A stretch of 56,710 nt of DNA, taken from IMG/VR virus record IMGVR_UViG_3300031256_000055, positions 1-56,710 of that record. One strand, given 5' to 3'. This DNA is from a virus. The notes beneath the pieces are model-generated. The model worked only from the letters and a program-made list of their open reading frames with translations. It searched no databases and was not told the origin of the DNA. The position numbers were made by a program, and so were the translations under genes. Of this stretch, positions 24,751 through 33,157 are shown piece by piece (positions within the stretch are counted from its first letter, which is position 1; the number at the start of each line of letters is the position of its first letter).

Positions 24751-25141
24751 ACAACACCGCCTCAGTCAATTCTTTTAACTCGTATTCATAACCTATCAAA
24801 CTGTTATACTTTCGTAATTCACGCCTTTGAATTACCTTTAACTTTATCCCATTATACACGAATTCAAGTCTGTTGTCAACAAGCGTTTCATAGTCGGATA
24901 TCATAAAATAAACGCGCTGTTGTATATAAATCGGCGATCCGTTTTCTATTTTCCGTATAGGCTTTGTCGTAAAACTTATCCGGACATTATTTGTATAAAT
25001 TTTTAATTCCGGTACCGCATCTTTATTCTCGTTATACCGTCCGTGTCCGTTATCAAATAACGGGTATAAATCCCCGGATAATGAAAAAGGATTCAAGGCA
25101 ATTTTCTGTTTGTTTGCCGTCCTCAACATAGCGGCTGACAT
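24743..25141 (-). CDS. head closure protein candidate
   Basis: A 132-residue beta-rich protein between the connector and the neck gene, where head-closure/stopper proteins lie. The start overlaps the previous stop by one base. Assignment by order and size only. Confidence 0.55.
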   Translation of the reverse strand: MSAAMLRTANKQKIALNPFSLSGDLYPLFDNGHGRYNENKDAVPELKIYTNNVRISFTTKPIRKIENGSPIYIQQRVYFMISDYETLVDNRLEFVYNGIKLKVIQRRELRKYNSLIGYEYELKELTEAVLYA

Positions 25142-25485
25142 TATATATCACCTCCGGCTATAGTCGGTGGAGTGCTTGCAATATATTTCCCGGTTGTATT
25201 ATTTTTCTCGCTTTCATATTCATCCTTGAACATATCACGCATAGACAATAACAAATTCAGTCTATCCCTGACCGGAGCAAGGGCAACAACTTCTTCCCCC
25301 GTATCATCTTTCTCAAGTAATTGTTTTCTCAGCTTTGGGATTAACCGCATAATAAGTTGATAGCTGGCATAATTCACAGAAGATTTAAGGTCAATAAAAT
25401 ATTCTATTTGTGCGTCTGTAAAATCAACACTATCCTCATCGGCTATATTCAATCTTACAAGTTCTATTTCGGCCGCTGTTGCCAT
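25141..25485 (-). CDS. head-tail connector (gp6-like) candidate
   Basis: A 114-residue mainly helical protein. The start, ATAAEIELVRLNIADEDS, then FTDAQIEYFIDL and a long helix are typical of HK97 gp6/SPP1 gp15-like connectors that sit under the portal. Good fit by sequence pattern and by place in the operon. Confidence 0.7.
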   Translation of the reverse strand: MATAAEIELVRLNIADEDSVDFTDAQIEYFIDLKSSVNYASYQLIMRLIPKLRKQLLEKDDTGEEVVALAPVRDRLNLLLSMRDMFKDEYESEKNNTTGKYIASTPPTIAGGDI

Positions 25486-25486
25486 A

Positions 25487-26107
25487 TTAAACGCCCTTCC
25501 TTATATTCTTTGCTTTCCGTCTCGCACATATACGATAGGCTTTATTCTCATTACGGATGATTTCAACAGCGGGGAAAACTTCTTTTACTTTTTCGATTCC
25601 ATCCGTATTGACTCTGATATCAACAATAAAAACCCCGTTTTTAGATAATAGCTCATTCGCTTTGTCAAGATAAAATGAAACTGGATAATGATAACCGCAC
25701 GACAACAGTGATATAATTATATCCTGCTTGCCTATGTTTGATGGTATATCGTTTCCCGTTTCGCCTTCTATGAATTTATAATTTTCTATCCCGTTAGCCT
25801 TCAATAACTCACCTGCAACGCCGAATGAATTATAAAAAGACCCCTTGGTTTTATATCCATAATGAATATCTTTATCAATCTTGTTTTTATCGACAAGATT
25901 GAATTTTACATTTTTGTAATAATCGTTCAGAAAAACATCTATTGCACATACGCCACACCCGATATCAAGAACGTATTTACATTTTTCTGGAAGAAATGAT
26001 TTAATCTCATTATATTCTCTTTCTATTTCAGAAATAAAAACATTTACATCAGGCATCTTTGTCCGTTGTAGGTTTATAAATGTCAATGCTTGCTCTGGTA
26101 TTTTCAT
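25487..26107 (-). CDS. class I SAM-dependent methyltransferase
   Basis: A 206-residue protein with SAM-binding motif I VLDIGCGVCAIDVF at about residue 46, then FNLVDKN (motif II acidic) and IIISLLSCGYHYP (motif IV region). Substrate unknown. It overlaps the glycosyltransferase gene upstream by 59 nt and is the last gene of the modification island set between capsid and connector genes. A role in methylating a sugar or a virion protein is inferred from context. RBS weak, so the exact start may be further in. Confidence 0.75.
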   Translation of the reverse strand: MKIPEQALTFINLQRTKMPDVNVFISEIEREYNEIKSFLPEKCKYVLDIGCGVCAIDVFLNDYYKNVKFNLVDKNKIDKDIHYGYKTKGSFYNSFGVAGELLKANGIENYKFIEGETGNDIPSNIGKQDIIISLLSCGYHYPVSFYLDKANELLSKNGVFIVDIRVNTDGIEKVKEVFPAVEIIRNENKAYRICARRKAKNIRKGV

Positions 26108-26801
26108 ATTTTCTTGCCCTTTCTAATATTGGAATAAGATAATTATGTTTAGGTATCATTTTTTGTCTACCGAAAAATATTTTTCTTAATCCTGATTTTA
26201 TGTGCACCGCTCTTACGTTCCCGGATAAATTACACCAGCAATTTTGTTCAGCATTCCATATGCTACATGGTAATTCAAGTATTTTTATATCACTCTGGAA
26301 TTCCTGCAATGTTGCCGCGAGTGAGGCTTGATCAATTCCCCAATATCTGTTTATTTCGTTAAGGTCAAACCTTTTAGCTATCTCTTTAGTTTTATTACGC
26401 CAATCCTTGAGAAATTTTATCGCCGCGAAGGTTGGCTTGACAAAACAAATACCTGTATTATATTTACACCGATGATCTCTTACCGTGATTGCGATGTCAA
26501 AATCTTCACACCATATATCATTAACCGACTTATAGAACATAATATCACAATCCGACATCAATACATTTTCATATTCTTTTTTACATATATTTATAGCTTC
26601 CGTTATTTTTCTCATGAATGCAAAATAAGTATCCCAGTGATGATTGTTTATTCTATCATCCCCATACTTTTTTTGATTTGGCTCAACATCAAATATTCTT
26701 ATTTCTGAATTCGGCATAAACTCAGATGCTGAATTATAAAATATATTTAATAATTTTCTATATTTAGGTTCACGGTCAAAAAATGTAGAAACAATAATCA
26801 T
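26049..26801 (-). CDS. GT-A-fold glycosyltransferase (paralogue A)
   Basis: A 250-residue protein with MSDCDIMF (DxD-type metal and sugar-nucleotide site, about residues 83-90), YNTGICFVKP, WGIDQASLA and AVHIKSGLRK, motifs shared in the same order with 27405-28106 and 28462-29199. GT-A enzymes with this layout move a sugar from a nucleotide donor onto a protein, glycan or lipid. Three paralogues in a row suggest stepwise building of a glycan. This copy is the most divergent of the three. Confidence 0.78.
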   Translation of the reverse strand: MIIVSTFFDREPKYRKLLNIFYNSASEFMPNSEIRIFDVEPNQKKYGDDRINNHHWDTYFAFMRKITEAINICKKEYENVLMSDCDIMFYKSVNDIWCEDFDIAITVRDHRCKYNTGICFVKPTFAAIKFLKDWRNKTKEIAKRFDLNEINRYWGIDQASLAATLQEFQSDIKILELPCSIWNAEQNCWCNLSGNVRAVHIKSGLRKIFFGRQKMIPKHNYLIPILERARKYENTRASIDIYKPTTDKDA

Positions 26802-27415
26802 AAAGACAAGTCCCCCTTATATAAAAATATTGCGGTCCCTAATTTTTTATTTACATATTTTAATTTAAAACTTTCAGGCTTTGATTCTATAAAATCTTTT
26901 TGAAACTCTAATTTTTTATCATTCGGCCTTGCAAGGTAAAAATAATAATCCATGAGTACAACAATTGTTTTCATAGGAATCCAGGAAGATGAAAATATTT
27001 TTAAAGCCTTAATAAAATTTTCCTCATACTTGCATGCATCATCGATATATAAGTAAATAGGTTTTCCGTTCCATTTGTTTTTTGTAATTTCACCCTTGTG
27101 TAAATATAATTTTATCCCGGGAACATATAACCAATCCATAACTAAAGACAAAATATTTTGTCCTTGTTTTAATTCGACTCCAAACTTTGCGGCTTTATCA
27201 ACTTCATTCCCCTGGATAATAAAATCATCATATCCATGTATTTCTACATCATTCCCAGAGTCTTTTACACCATTAACTAACGCCTTTGTACCAGCCCCGC
27301 ACCAAGTTCCCAACTCAACCGCTGCGCCCCCTGGGGGGATAGCCTTTGCATAATCAAAAAATATTTTATTTAATTTCCCACCGCCCATGGATGGTATTAC
27401 AAAATTATCTTCCAT
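26798..27415 (-). CDS. class I methyltransferase-like protein (TylF/cephalosporin hydroxylase-like)
   Basis: A 205-residue protein with AAVELGTWCGAGTKAL (about residues 31-46, SAM-type glycine loop), HGYDDFI (second motif) and YIDDACKYE (metal-type acidic motif). These are features of the TylF/CmcI-like family of sugar O-methyltransferases and relatives. It lies between two glycosyltransferase paralogues, which supports a sugar substrate. Stop and start overlap with both neighbours. Confidence 0.7.
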   Translation of the reverse strand: MEDNFVIPSMGGGKLNKIFFDYAKAIPPGGAAVELGTWCGAGTKALVNGVKDSGNDVEIHGYDDFIIQGNEVDKAAKFGVELKQGQNILSLVMDWLYVPGIKLYLHKGEITKNKWNGKPIYLYIDDACKYEENFIKALKIFSSSWIPMKTIVVLMDYYFYLARPNDKKLEFQKDFIESKPESFKLKYVNKKLGTAIFLYKGDLSL

Positions 27416-28106
27416 TATTTATATACCACTCTTTCATAGTATTTTTAAAAACTCCTATTGGTTTATTGCCTTGTAAAACAAGTTTTCTGATTTTAGATTT
27501 CATATGTACAAACACAGTGCTATTATCAATATCCTGCAAATCACGGTCAATTGCGTTCCATTCCCTTGTCATATACTTATGCACTTTAGCCCCGTTTATA
27601 CCGGTTTCAAGAATACACCCCATGGCCGCTTGATTTATTCCCGCATATCCTTTCTCTGTCCGCCATTTTTCATGGAAATCTACATCTTTAAACATCCGGT
27701 TGTTAACATCTAACAACTCAGTAAGAAATTCATAGGCTTCTTCCGTGGGACGGGTCATTATGACCCCACCATTTATTTTAGCTTTATATGGTTGCTTGAT
27801 TGCCGTATAAGCTATGTCAAACGGTATATTAAACGCATGTTCACCATTTCTTAATGCTAACATATCACAATCCATAAATATAATATTATCATTTGTTTTA
27901 TTAAAAAACTTAACCCACAAATCAAGTTTAAACGTGTTGTCTAAATATCCCGGAACCCGGTATCTTTCATAAGGCGGGGGTATAGGTTCAACCGATATGA
28001 AATTAACATCCGGCATATGATGTTTAACAGATTTCCGGAAAACTTCAAGTAATATTTTATATTCCGGTCTATCCGGATATTTAAAACATACCGTATAGAT
28101 AGTCAA
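27405..28106 (-). CDS. GT-A-fold glycosyltransferase (paralogue B)
   Basis: A 233-residue protein with IIFMDCDMLA (DxD), KINGGVIMTRP, GINQAAMG, TREWNAIDRD and VHMKSKIRKL. These match paralogue C (28462) closely and A (26049) more loosely. Probable nucleotide-sugar transferase acting in the cytoplasm on a phage or host acceptor. Confidence 0.82.
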   Translation of the reverse strand: MTIYTVCFKYPDRPEYKILLEVFRKSVKHHMPDVNFISVEPIPPPYERYRVPGYLDNTFKLDLWVKFFNKTNDNIIFMDCDMLALRNGEHAFNIPFDIAYTAIKQPYKAKINGGVIMTRPTEEAYEFLTELLDVNNRMFKDVDFHEKWRTEKGYAGINQAAMGCILETGINGAKVHKYMTREWNAIDRDLQDIDNSTVFVHMKSKIRKLVLQGNKPIGVFKNTMKEWYINNGR

Positions 28107-28465
28107 TTTTTTTCTCCTGGATTATCATTATAGTCAACAAAACCACAGCCATTAATTAATGAGTTTTCTATATCCCTATCATTTTTTTTAAAATAAATCC
28201 TGAATTTTTTACCACAAAAAATTTGAGTAATAGTCGAAAATAAAGTAATAACACTAACACCGTCAACGTATGGTACGTCTCCGACTGTTTTTTTATATTC
28301 ATTAATAAATAAATCTAATTCAGGATATTCTTTTTTTAATTCCATCAATTCATCTAATTGATGATCTTTCATTTCATAAATTTTATTAAAATCAGAATAT
28401 GATATATTTAAAATTTTAAATAATTTATTAAACAATTCTTTTAATCTTTCTTCTTTTTTAATCAA
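28103..28465 (-). CDS. hypothetical protein in the glycosyltransferase island
   Basis: A 120-residue protein, helical first half, then a shorter mixed part (VDGVSVITLFSTITQIFCGKKF). No known domain. Start and stop overlap both glycosyltransferase neighbours by 4 nt, so it is produced with them and may be an adaptor or acceptor. Confidence 0.7.
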   Translation of the reverse strand: MIKKEERLKELFNKLFKILNISYSDFNKIYEMKDHQLDELMELKKEYPELDLFINEYKKTVGDVPYVDGVSVITLFSTITQIFCGKKFRIYFKKNDRDIENSLINGCGFVDYNDNPGEKN

Positions 28466-29199
28466 TTTTTAATACTCCTTTTTCTTAATAATTCTCTTCT
28501 GTAATTTTTCCACATATTTAAAACATAATTCCACTCTGAATTTGATTTTGAATTTTCTATCAAAGCCCTTCGGAGCGGACCTTTAAAATGTATGACTTTC
28601 GTTCCCGAATTAAGATTTACTTTACTCCAATCACAATTTATAGCATTCCATTCTCTGGTAATTAATTTATGCACTTTTAATTCCGGAATATCCTCTGAAT
28701 AATGATCAAGCATATAACCGAATGCAGCTTGATTTATTCCAAGGAATGTTTTACTCCACTTAGCATGGAATTTTCTATTATGTAGCATTATGCCGTCAAT
28801 TTCCAAGAGTTTACGCAAAAACAATTTTGCGTTTTCGGTAGGTTTTGCAAATAAGATTCCCAAATTAAACGGAACCCTTTTTTTACTTGTCGCTTCGGTA
28901 TAGGCTATATCAAAATCAAAATTAAACGCATCTTCAATTGTATTTGTAAATAATAAATCACAATCACAAAAAATAACTTCTTCATTCAATTTTTCAAATT
29001 GACCAATCCAATATTTTAACTTTAAATCATTATAAAAATATCTGTCCGGTCTTCCTGAATTATTAACCGGAACATCTTTTTTTATTTCAATTATTTCTAT
29101 ATCCGGCATATGTTTTTTAGCGGAGAATTTAAAGACATCCATGAGCCTTGAATATATTTTATTTTTATCATTATCAAAACAAACAGTAATTATTTTCAT
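28462..29199 (-). CDS. GT-A-fold glycosyltransferase (paralogue C)
   Basis: A 245-residue protein with VIFCDCDLLF (DxD), FNLGILFAKP, GINQAAFGYM, TREWNAINCD and VIHFKGPLRR. First gene of the island, following the major capsid gene by about 55 bp. The basic C-terminal tail (RRELLRKRSIKN) is not in the other two. Confidence 0.82.
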   Translation of the reverse strand: MKIITVCFDNDKNKIYSRLMDVFKFSAKKHMPDIEIIEIKKDVPVNNSGRPDRYFYNDLKLKYWIGQFEKLNEEVIFCDCDLLFTNTIEDAFNFDFDIAYTEATSKKRVPFNLGILFAKPTENAKLFLRKLLEIDGIMLHNRKFHAKWSKTFLGINQAAFGYMLDHYSEDIPELKVHKLITREWNAINCDWSKVNLNSGTKVIHFKGPLRRALIENSKSNSEWNYVLNMWKNYRRELLRKRSIKN

Positions 29200-29254
29200 A
29201 CAAATAAGAGAGCGCCCGAAGGCACCCTCTTTATTCCTTTCTCTTTATCTAATT

Positions 29255-30520
29255 CTATGTTTCCTCGTCGGCTATCTGAGGAAGTGTCATTCTTACAATA
29301 TAGCCATGCTCGCTCGTCAAAACCGTCGGATTATCACTGGCGGCCGCCGTGCCACCAAGAAATTGGGTATTCCAAACTGCCGGAGCAAAATACCACGCTT
29401 CCTTGTCGCCCATAATACCGAATGTGTCGCCGGGACCAACAACGTGAGTAAGATCACGCTTAAGGGCCAACCAATAATAATTATCCTTTGGTATGAATAG
29501 ATAAGCCGTATTTATTCCGCACCCGGTATAGGTTATTGTTTCATTCCCGTAATACTGGTATTTAGTGTTATACGGAATGATACGGGAAATCTCATTAATT
29601 GCCAGGAGGTTTTTTATAGTCGATCCAGGCGTAAGCTGACCACCTATACAACGCCCTATATCACGCACGCGAGTTGAATGACAAATCAGGGACAGCCCGG
29701 AAGTTACATTGTGATAATTTTTTGTCTGGAAATCCATTAAGAGACCAAGTTTCTTAATCGCTTCCTGGAAGGTATTATACATTTGCTCTTCAAATGTTGT
29801 ACCATCAGTATCGTCGGCAATAATCTTGTTATCCGGGTAGGCATAAGAAAAGATAGGTGAAAAAACAAGATCATTTTTCTTAATCATATACCCTTCAGCA
29901 ACAGCAGAGGTAACTTTTTGCATTTCAAAAATGTTATTAAACATTGTGTTATACAAGTCAGTCTGAAATCCAACACCCAGGATTTGAAACGTGATTGATT
30001 CAGTATCCCCGGTTTTAATCTGGACCATCGGGACATGTTCACCACGACCGTCTATACTCTTGAATACCGCAACATATTTGAGGAGCCACTGAACACCTAA
30101 CGGATCGGTAAACGCGTCATTCTGAATCACACGGGCAATATAACCGGTTAAATCCGGTTCATCGAGGATCCGTGCGGTAATATCTACTCTCATTGCATCC
30201 CACAGATCGGAAGCGCCGGACGGCATATGTGATACGTTCATTAAGAGTTTGTCAAATGTGTTAATTCCATTCGCTTTACATATTTTCATCCGATATTCAA
30301 TAAGATTTGACATTTTAGCTTCAGCCGCAGAGCCAACATAATTAACCCAGTTTTTACTAATTGTACGCCTAACCTGGCGGCCATTTTGAAGCCGTTCTAT
30401 TTCACCGCCTTCCTGCCTAAGCATACCCAACCCATGGTTGTTATACACTTTTATCGTATGGCTTTTTTCGTTTTCTTTATTATATTTTAACAAAAATTCT
30501 TTATCAATAATCTGTACCAT
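29255..30520 (-). CDS. major capsid protein
   Basis: A 421-residue protein in the right place: after protease/scaffold and cement protein, before connectors. The N-terminal part is charged and helical, the rest mixed alpha/beta with long beta segments, as expected for an HK97-fold shell protein. RBS AGGGAGGGCTAAAAT. Assignment by size and order; no single signature motif. Confidence 0.8.
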   Translation of the reverse strand: MVQIIDKEFLLKYNKENEKSHTIKVYNNHGLGMLRQEGGEIERLQNGRQVRRTISKNWVNYVGSAAEAKMSNLIEYRMKICKANGINTFDKLLMNVSHMPSGASDLWDAMRVDITARILDEPDLTGYIARVIQNDAFTDPLGVQWLLKYVAVFKSIDGRGEHVPMVQIKTGDTESITFQILGVGFQTDLYNTMFNNIFEMQKVTSAVAEGYMIKKNDLVFSPIFSYAYPDNKIIADDTDGTTFEEQMYNTFQEAIKKLGLLMDFQTKNYHNVTSGLSLICHSTRVRDIGRCIGGQLTPGSTIKNLLAINEISRIIPYNTKYQYYGNETITYTGCGINTAYLFIPKDNYYWLALKRDLTHVVGPGDTFGIMGDKEAWYFAPAVWNTQFLGGTAAASDNPTVLTSEHGYIVRMTLPQIADEET

Positions 30521-30534
30521 ATTTTAGCCCTCCC

Positions 30535-30936
30535 TTAAGCTACTGAAATTTGAGGCGGTGTAAATTGCACCTTGATATAATCCGCATCATCCTCGACATC
30601 CTCATAGAGATATCCTACGAGATAATCACCGGCAACTCTTACCGCGTGAAATGTAGCACCACCGGGAGTCATGAACACTGCATCGTATTTTTCACCGGCA
30701 GCAAAAGAATCATCAATTTGTGCAATCTGCCACACATCGCCAATTACAGATCGTATATTCCCCGCTTCACCATCTGTTATTCCGTCTTCGTCCGGTACAT
30801 ATCCGCAGACGTTGAACGATACCGCATCGGGATCATTGACCCACATTATAAACTGATATTGTGTAAGGTCTGCCCCCTGGTTGTTTTCATAATTATATGT
30901 CTGACCGTCGTTTCCGGCCCTTTCTAATAGATTCAT
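30535..30936 (-). CDS. capsid cement/decoration protein candidate
   Basis: A 133-residue acidic beta-rich protein directly before the major capsid gene. Features such as GEKYDAVFMTPGGATFHAVRVAGDYLVGYL resemble DUF2190-like or lambda D-like cement proteins. Expected to bind the outer shell. Confidence 0.65.
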   Translation of the reverse strand: MNLLERAGNDGQTYNYENNQGADLTQYQFIMWVNDPDAVSFNVCGYVPDEDGITDGEAGNIRSVIGDVWQIAQIDDSFAAGEKYDAVFMTPGGATFHAVRVAGDYLVGYLYEDVEDDADYIKVQFTPPQISVA

Positions 30937-30961
30937 ATATCACCTCACTCTTTTAATTTTA

Positions 30962-32140
30962 TCATAACTTAACAAACTGATCATTTCCAAGAATCGAATT
31001 ACTTAGTTTATCAGCTCCCGGACCCTCTGTCGAAATCAAATTTGATTCGGAATAAACATCAGCGGCCTGTTTTGACAAACTTAAAACAACCGGGTTCTTT
31101 TTCGCGGTTTCGATTTGCGCTTTCAATTCGTCTATACTTTGTTTGTTTTTTAATACAAGCGGTTCCGCGGCATTCCGGATAAGATTGTCTGTCTCAACCC
31201 CATTGACCTTCTTTTTTTCAGGACCGAATTCTTTAAACATAATTTTTTCACGCTCATTATCATACAACTGTTGTTCAACTTTACCGGCGTTTAATTTCAA
31301 TTCGTTAATTGCCGCAATTGGATTTTCACCCACGATGGTTTTTATTTCATCGATCATTTTAATTGCGTTCATATGAACATCGGTTGCAATCGGTATCTTA
31401 AGCCGATTCGCAAGATCAACAACCGAGACTGTACCGTTTGTTAGTCGATTACCCAGGTTTATAATTATTTCATCAAGTGTTAATGTATTTTCTGGCATAC
31501 TTCTTTCCTCCGTTTTATCTTTATTTATATTATTTTTATCCTGGTTTTTATCCAGGTTTTTATTAACTTTCTGTTCCATCGCTCCCATGTCACGCTCTAC
31601 GGCATCGTTGCGCTCACCTTTCGCGGACCGAATAGCTTTACGGGAAATCACATTTCCTTCCTCATCATAATCGACTGACATTTCAGGCCATGTAACAATC
31701 GAAAAATGAATAACTCCGGTTTTAACAGCCTTGATAAATGTCTCATTCGATGAGCTTTGTCCCATGGGGGGAATGTACATTTTTAATTTTATAGAGTTTC
31801 CTGATATCTCACCACCAACAACGAAAAAATCAGATTCCCCGGTTGCCCACCATTCCCAAGGGTCGGTATGCCCTGACTTTGCCCCTGGAATTGGTGCATC
31901 GTTTAATTTTGCAATATACGATTCCCAAAATTCGCGGGTGTACTCAATACCATTCGCGGGTAATGTATAATCAAGAATTTCCTCGACAACATAATAAGGC
32001 TTTTTATCGCCTGCCGTTAATACTGATAGCGAGGCGTTTGGGATGAGGTTTGGTATTGTTTCTGGTGGGATAGAGAAATTTAAAACAGTTCTGCATAAAA
32101 AAGGGGTATCGGATAGAGTTTTTTTATTAGTTATTATCAA
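30962..32140 (-). CDS. capsid maturation protease/scaffold protein
   Basis: About 392 residues from TTG 32140. The N-terminal 190 residues resemble a prohead protease-type domain with GHTDPWEWWATGE and HFSIVTWPEM; the middle (200-230) is Lys/Asp/Asn-rich; the C-terminal half is helical and charged as in scaffolds. I chose TTG 32140 because GGGAGG lies 9 nt before it and because the late promoter (-10 at 32178-32173) lies inside the longer frame that would start at ATG 32200. First gene of the structural operon; its RBS is the target of the antisense element at 35395-35414. Confidence 0.75.
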   Translation of the reverse strand: MIITNKKTLSDTPFLCRTVLNFSIPPETIPNLIPNASLSVLTAGDKKPYYVVEEILDYTLPANGIEYTREFWESYIAKLNDAPIPGAKSGHTDPWEWWATGESDFFVVGGEISGNSIKLKMYIPPMGQSSSNETFIKAVKTGVIHFSIVTWPEMSVDYDEEGNVISRKAIRSAKGERNDAVERDMGAMEQKVNKNLDKNQDKNNINKDKTEERSMPENTLTLDEIIINLGNRLTNGTVSVVDLANRLKIPIATDVHMNAIKMIDEIKTIVGENPIAAINELKLNAGKVEQQLYDNEREKIMFKEFGPEKKKVNGVETDNLIRNAAEPLVLKNKQSIDELKAQIETAKKNPVVLSLSKQAADVYSESNLISTEGPGADKLSNSILGNDQFVKL

Positions 32141-32144
32141 AATA

Positions 32145-32164
32145 TAAAGCCTCCCAGCTACTAC
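32145..32164 (-). promoter_or_regulatory. RBS of the structural operon, complementary to an RNA loop at 35395-35414
   Basis: The mRNA reads GTAGTAGCTGGGAGGCTTTA here, which contains the Shine-Dalgarno GGGAGG. Its complement is present at 35395-35414 in the plus-strand transcript with a single C/T difference, which still gives a G-U pair, so 20 contiguous base pairs can form. Confidence 0.8.
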
Positions 32165-32172
32165 ACTATATA

Positions 32173-32200
32173 AGTATACACTTGTTAAGTAGTTTGTCAA
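32173..32200 (-). promoter_or_regulatory. late promoter of the structural operon
   Basis: TTGACA (32200-32195), 16 bp spacer, TATACT (32178-32173) on the minus strand. It lacks the TACCC-N4-GGGTA operator. The spacer holds ACTTAACAAGT (32190-32180), a short palindrome that could serve another regulator. Confidence 0.75.
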
Positions 32201-32240
32201 GAAAAAAATAAAAAAAACTTAATTATTTTTTGAAAAAGAC

Positions 32241-32269
32241 TTGACTTATTACCCAAACGGGAGTATTAT
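32241..32269 (+). promoter_or_regulatory. promoter P4 with palindromic operator
   Basis: TTGACT (32241-32246), 17 bp spacer, TATTAT (32264-32269). Operator variant TACCCAAACGGGAG at 32250-32263. Divergent from the late promoter. Confidence 0.75.
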
Positions 32270-32316
32270 ATATATAGATAGCGTGAATGAAACACGCAAG
32301 CTTGTAGGAGGGCATT

Positions 32317-32838
32317 ATGATAATTAAAGCAAATGAAATATCTAATTCATATAAAGGTTGGGTAAAGAAAATTACCCCCGACAAAGTTAATTTAAAAAAA
32401 TATAATGGATATTCCCTAATCGGGAATTTTTACAAACCGGATGAGGCTATTGTTATTGATAGCGGAGAATTTTTTGTTATTGATTCAGGGGGCAGACGCC
32501 CTGTAAGAAAATTGTATAGTTCTTCTTCAAAGGAAATAACAAAAAAAATGAGACGTTCTGTTCAAAAGAAAGCTAATTTTTCAGAAGAAATATTGGCAGG
32601 AATTGAAAATTCTATATTATATGATTTTGGTGCATATGTAGTTGCTTTATCTATTATTACAGAAAAAATAAAAACCCCTAAAAAAGAATTCAATCCTCTT
32701 GAAAAATTTACGATTGAACAGCTTATTAAAGAACTTCAAAATAGAGGGCATAATATAAAATTAGACGATAAAGATATTTTCTTAAAAAGTTCTAAACCGG
32801 AAGAAAAAGGCCGATTTGCAGCCTTAGAATTGGAATAA
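32317..32838 (+). CDS. hypothetical protein
   Basis: A 173-residue protein, first gene after P4, with RBS GTAGGAGGGCATT. A short beta part, a central basic region (KKMRRSVQKK), then a SAP-like or lipoyl-like end (FTIEQLIKELQNRGHNIKL). No clear family. Ahead of the IbrA/IbrB-like pair. Confidence 0.75.
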   Translation: MIIKANEISNSYKGWVKKITPDKVNLKKYNGYSLIGNFYKPDEAIVIDSGEFFVIDSGGRRPVRKLYSSSSKEITKKMRRSVQKKANFSEEILAGIENSILYDFGAYVVALSIITEKIKTPKKEFNPLEKFTIEQLIKELQNRGHNIKLDDKDIFLKSSKPEEKGRFAALELE

Positions 32839-32842
32839 TATT

Positions 32843-33157
32843 ATGAAAATAAAAACATATACAATTGAGAAAAATGTAAGAGATAATATCAAAGTCTGGG
32901 GGGCTATTATAGTCGGATTACACCCTAAATATAATTTTAATCGAGTGTTTTCTTCATATCGATATTTAAATGATTGTAGTTCAAAACACGCTTATTATGA
33001 TTATTATATTGATGTGGAGGAAAATCAAATAATAGAAATAGGCATCAAAAGTCAATATAAAAACAAAAGATTATATTACCATCTTAATAACGGTCAATTT
33101 GTTTGCATTAAACAAGAAGATGTTGTAAGGATTTTAAATGAACAAGAAGTGGCTTAA
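32843..33157 (+). CDS. hypothetical protein
   Basis: A 104-residue beta-rich protein with many Tyr (AYYDYYIDVEEN). It overlaps the IbrA-like gene by 20 nt, so it is translated with it. RBS is weak (GGAATAATATT). No known family. Confidence 0.7.
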   Translation: MKIKTYTIEKNVRDNIKVWGAIIVGLHPKYNFNRVFSSYRYLNDCSSKHAYYDYYIDVEENQIIEIGIKSQYKNKRLYYHLNNGQFVCIKQEDVVRILNEQEVA

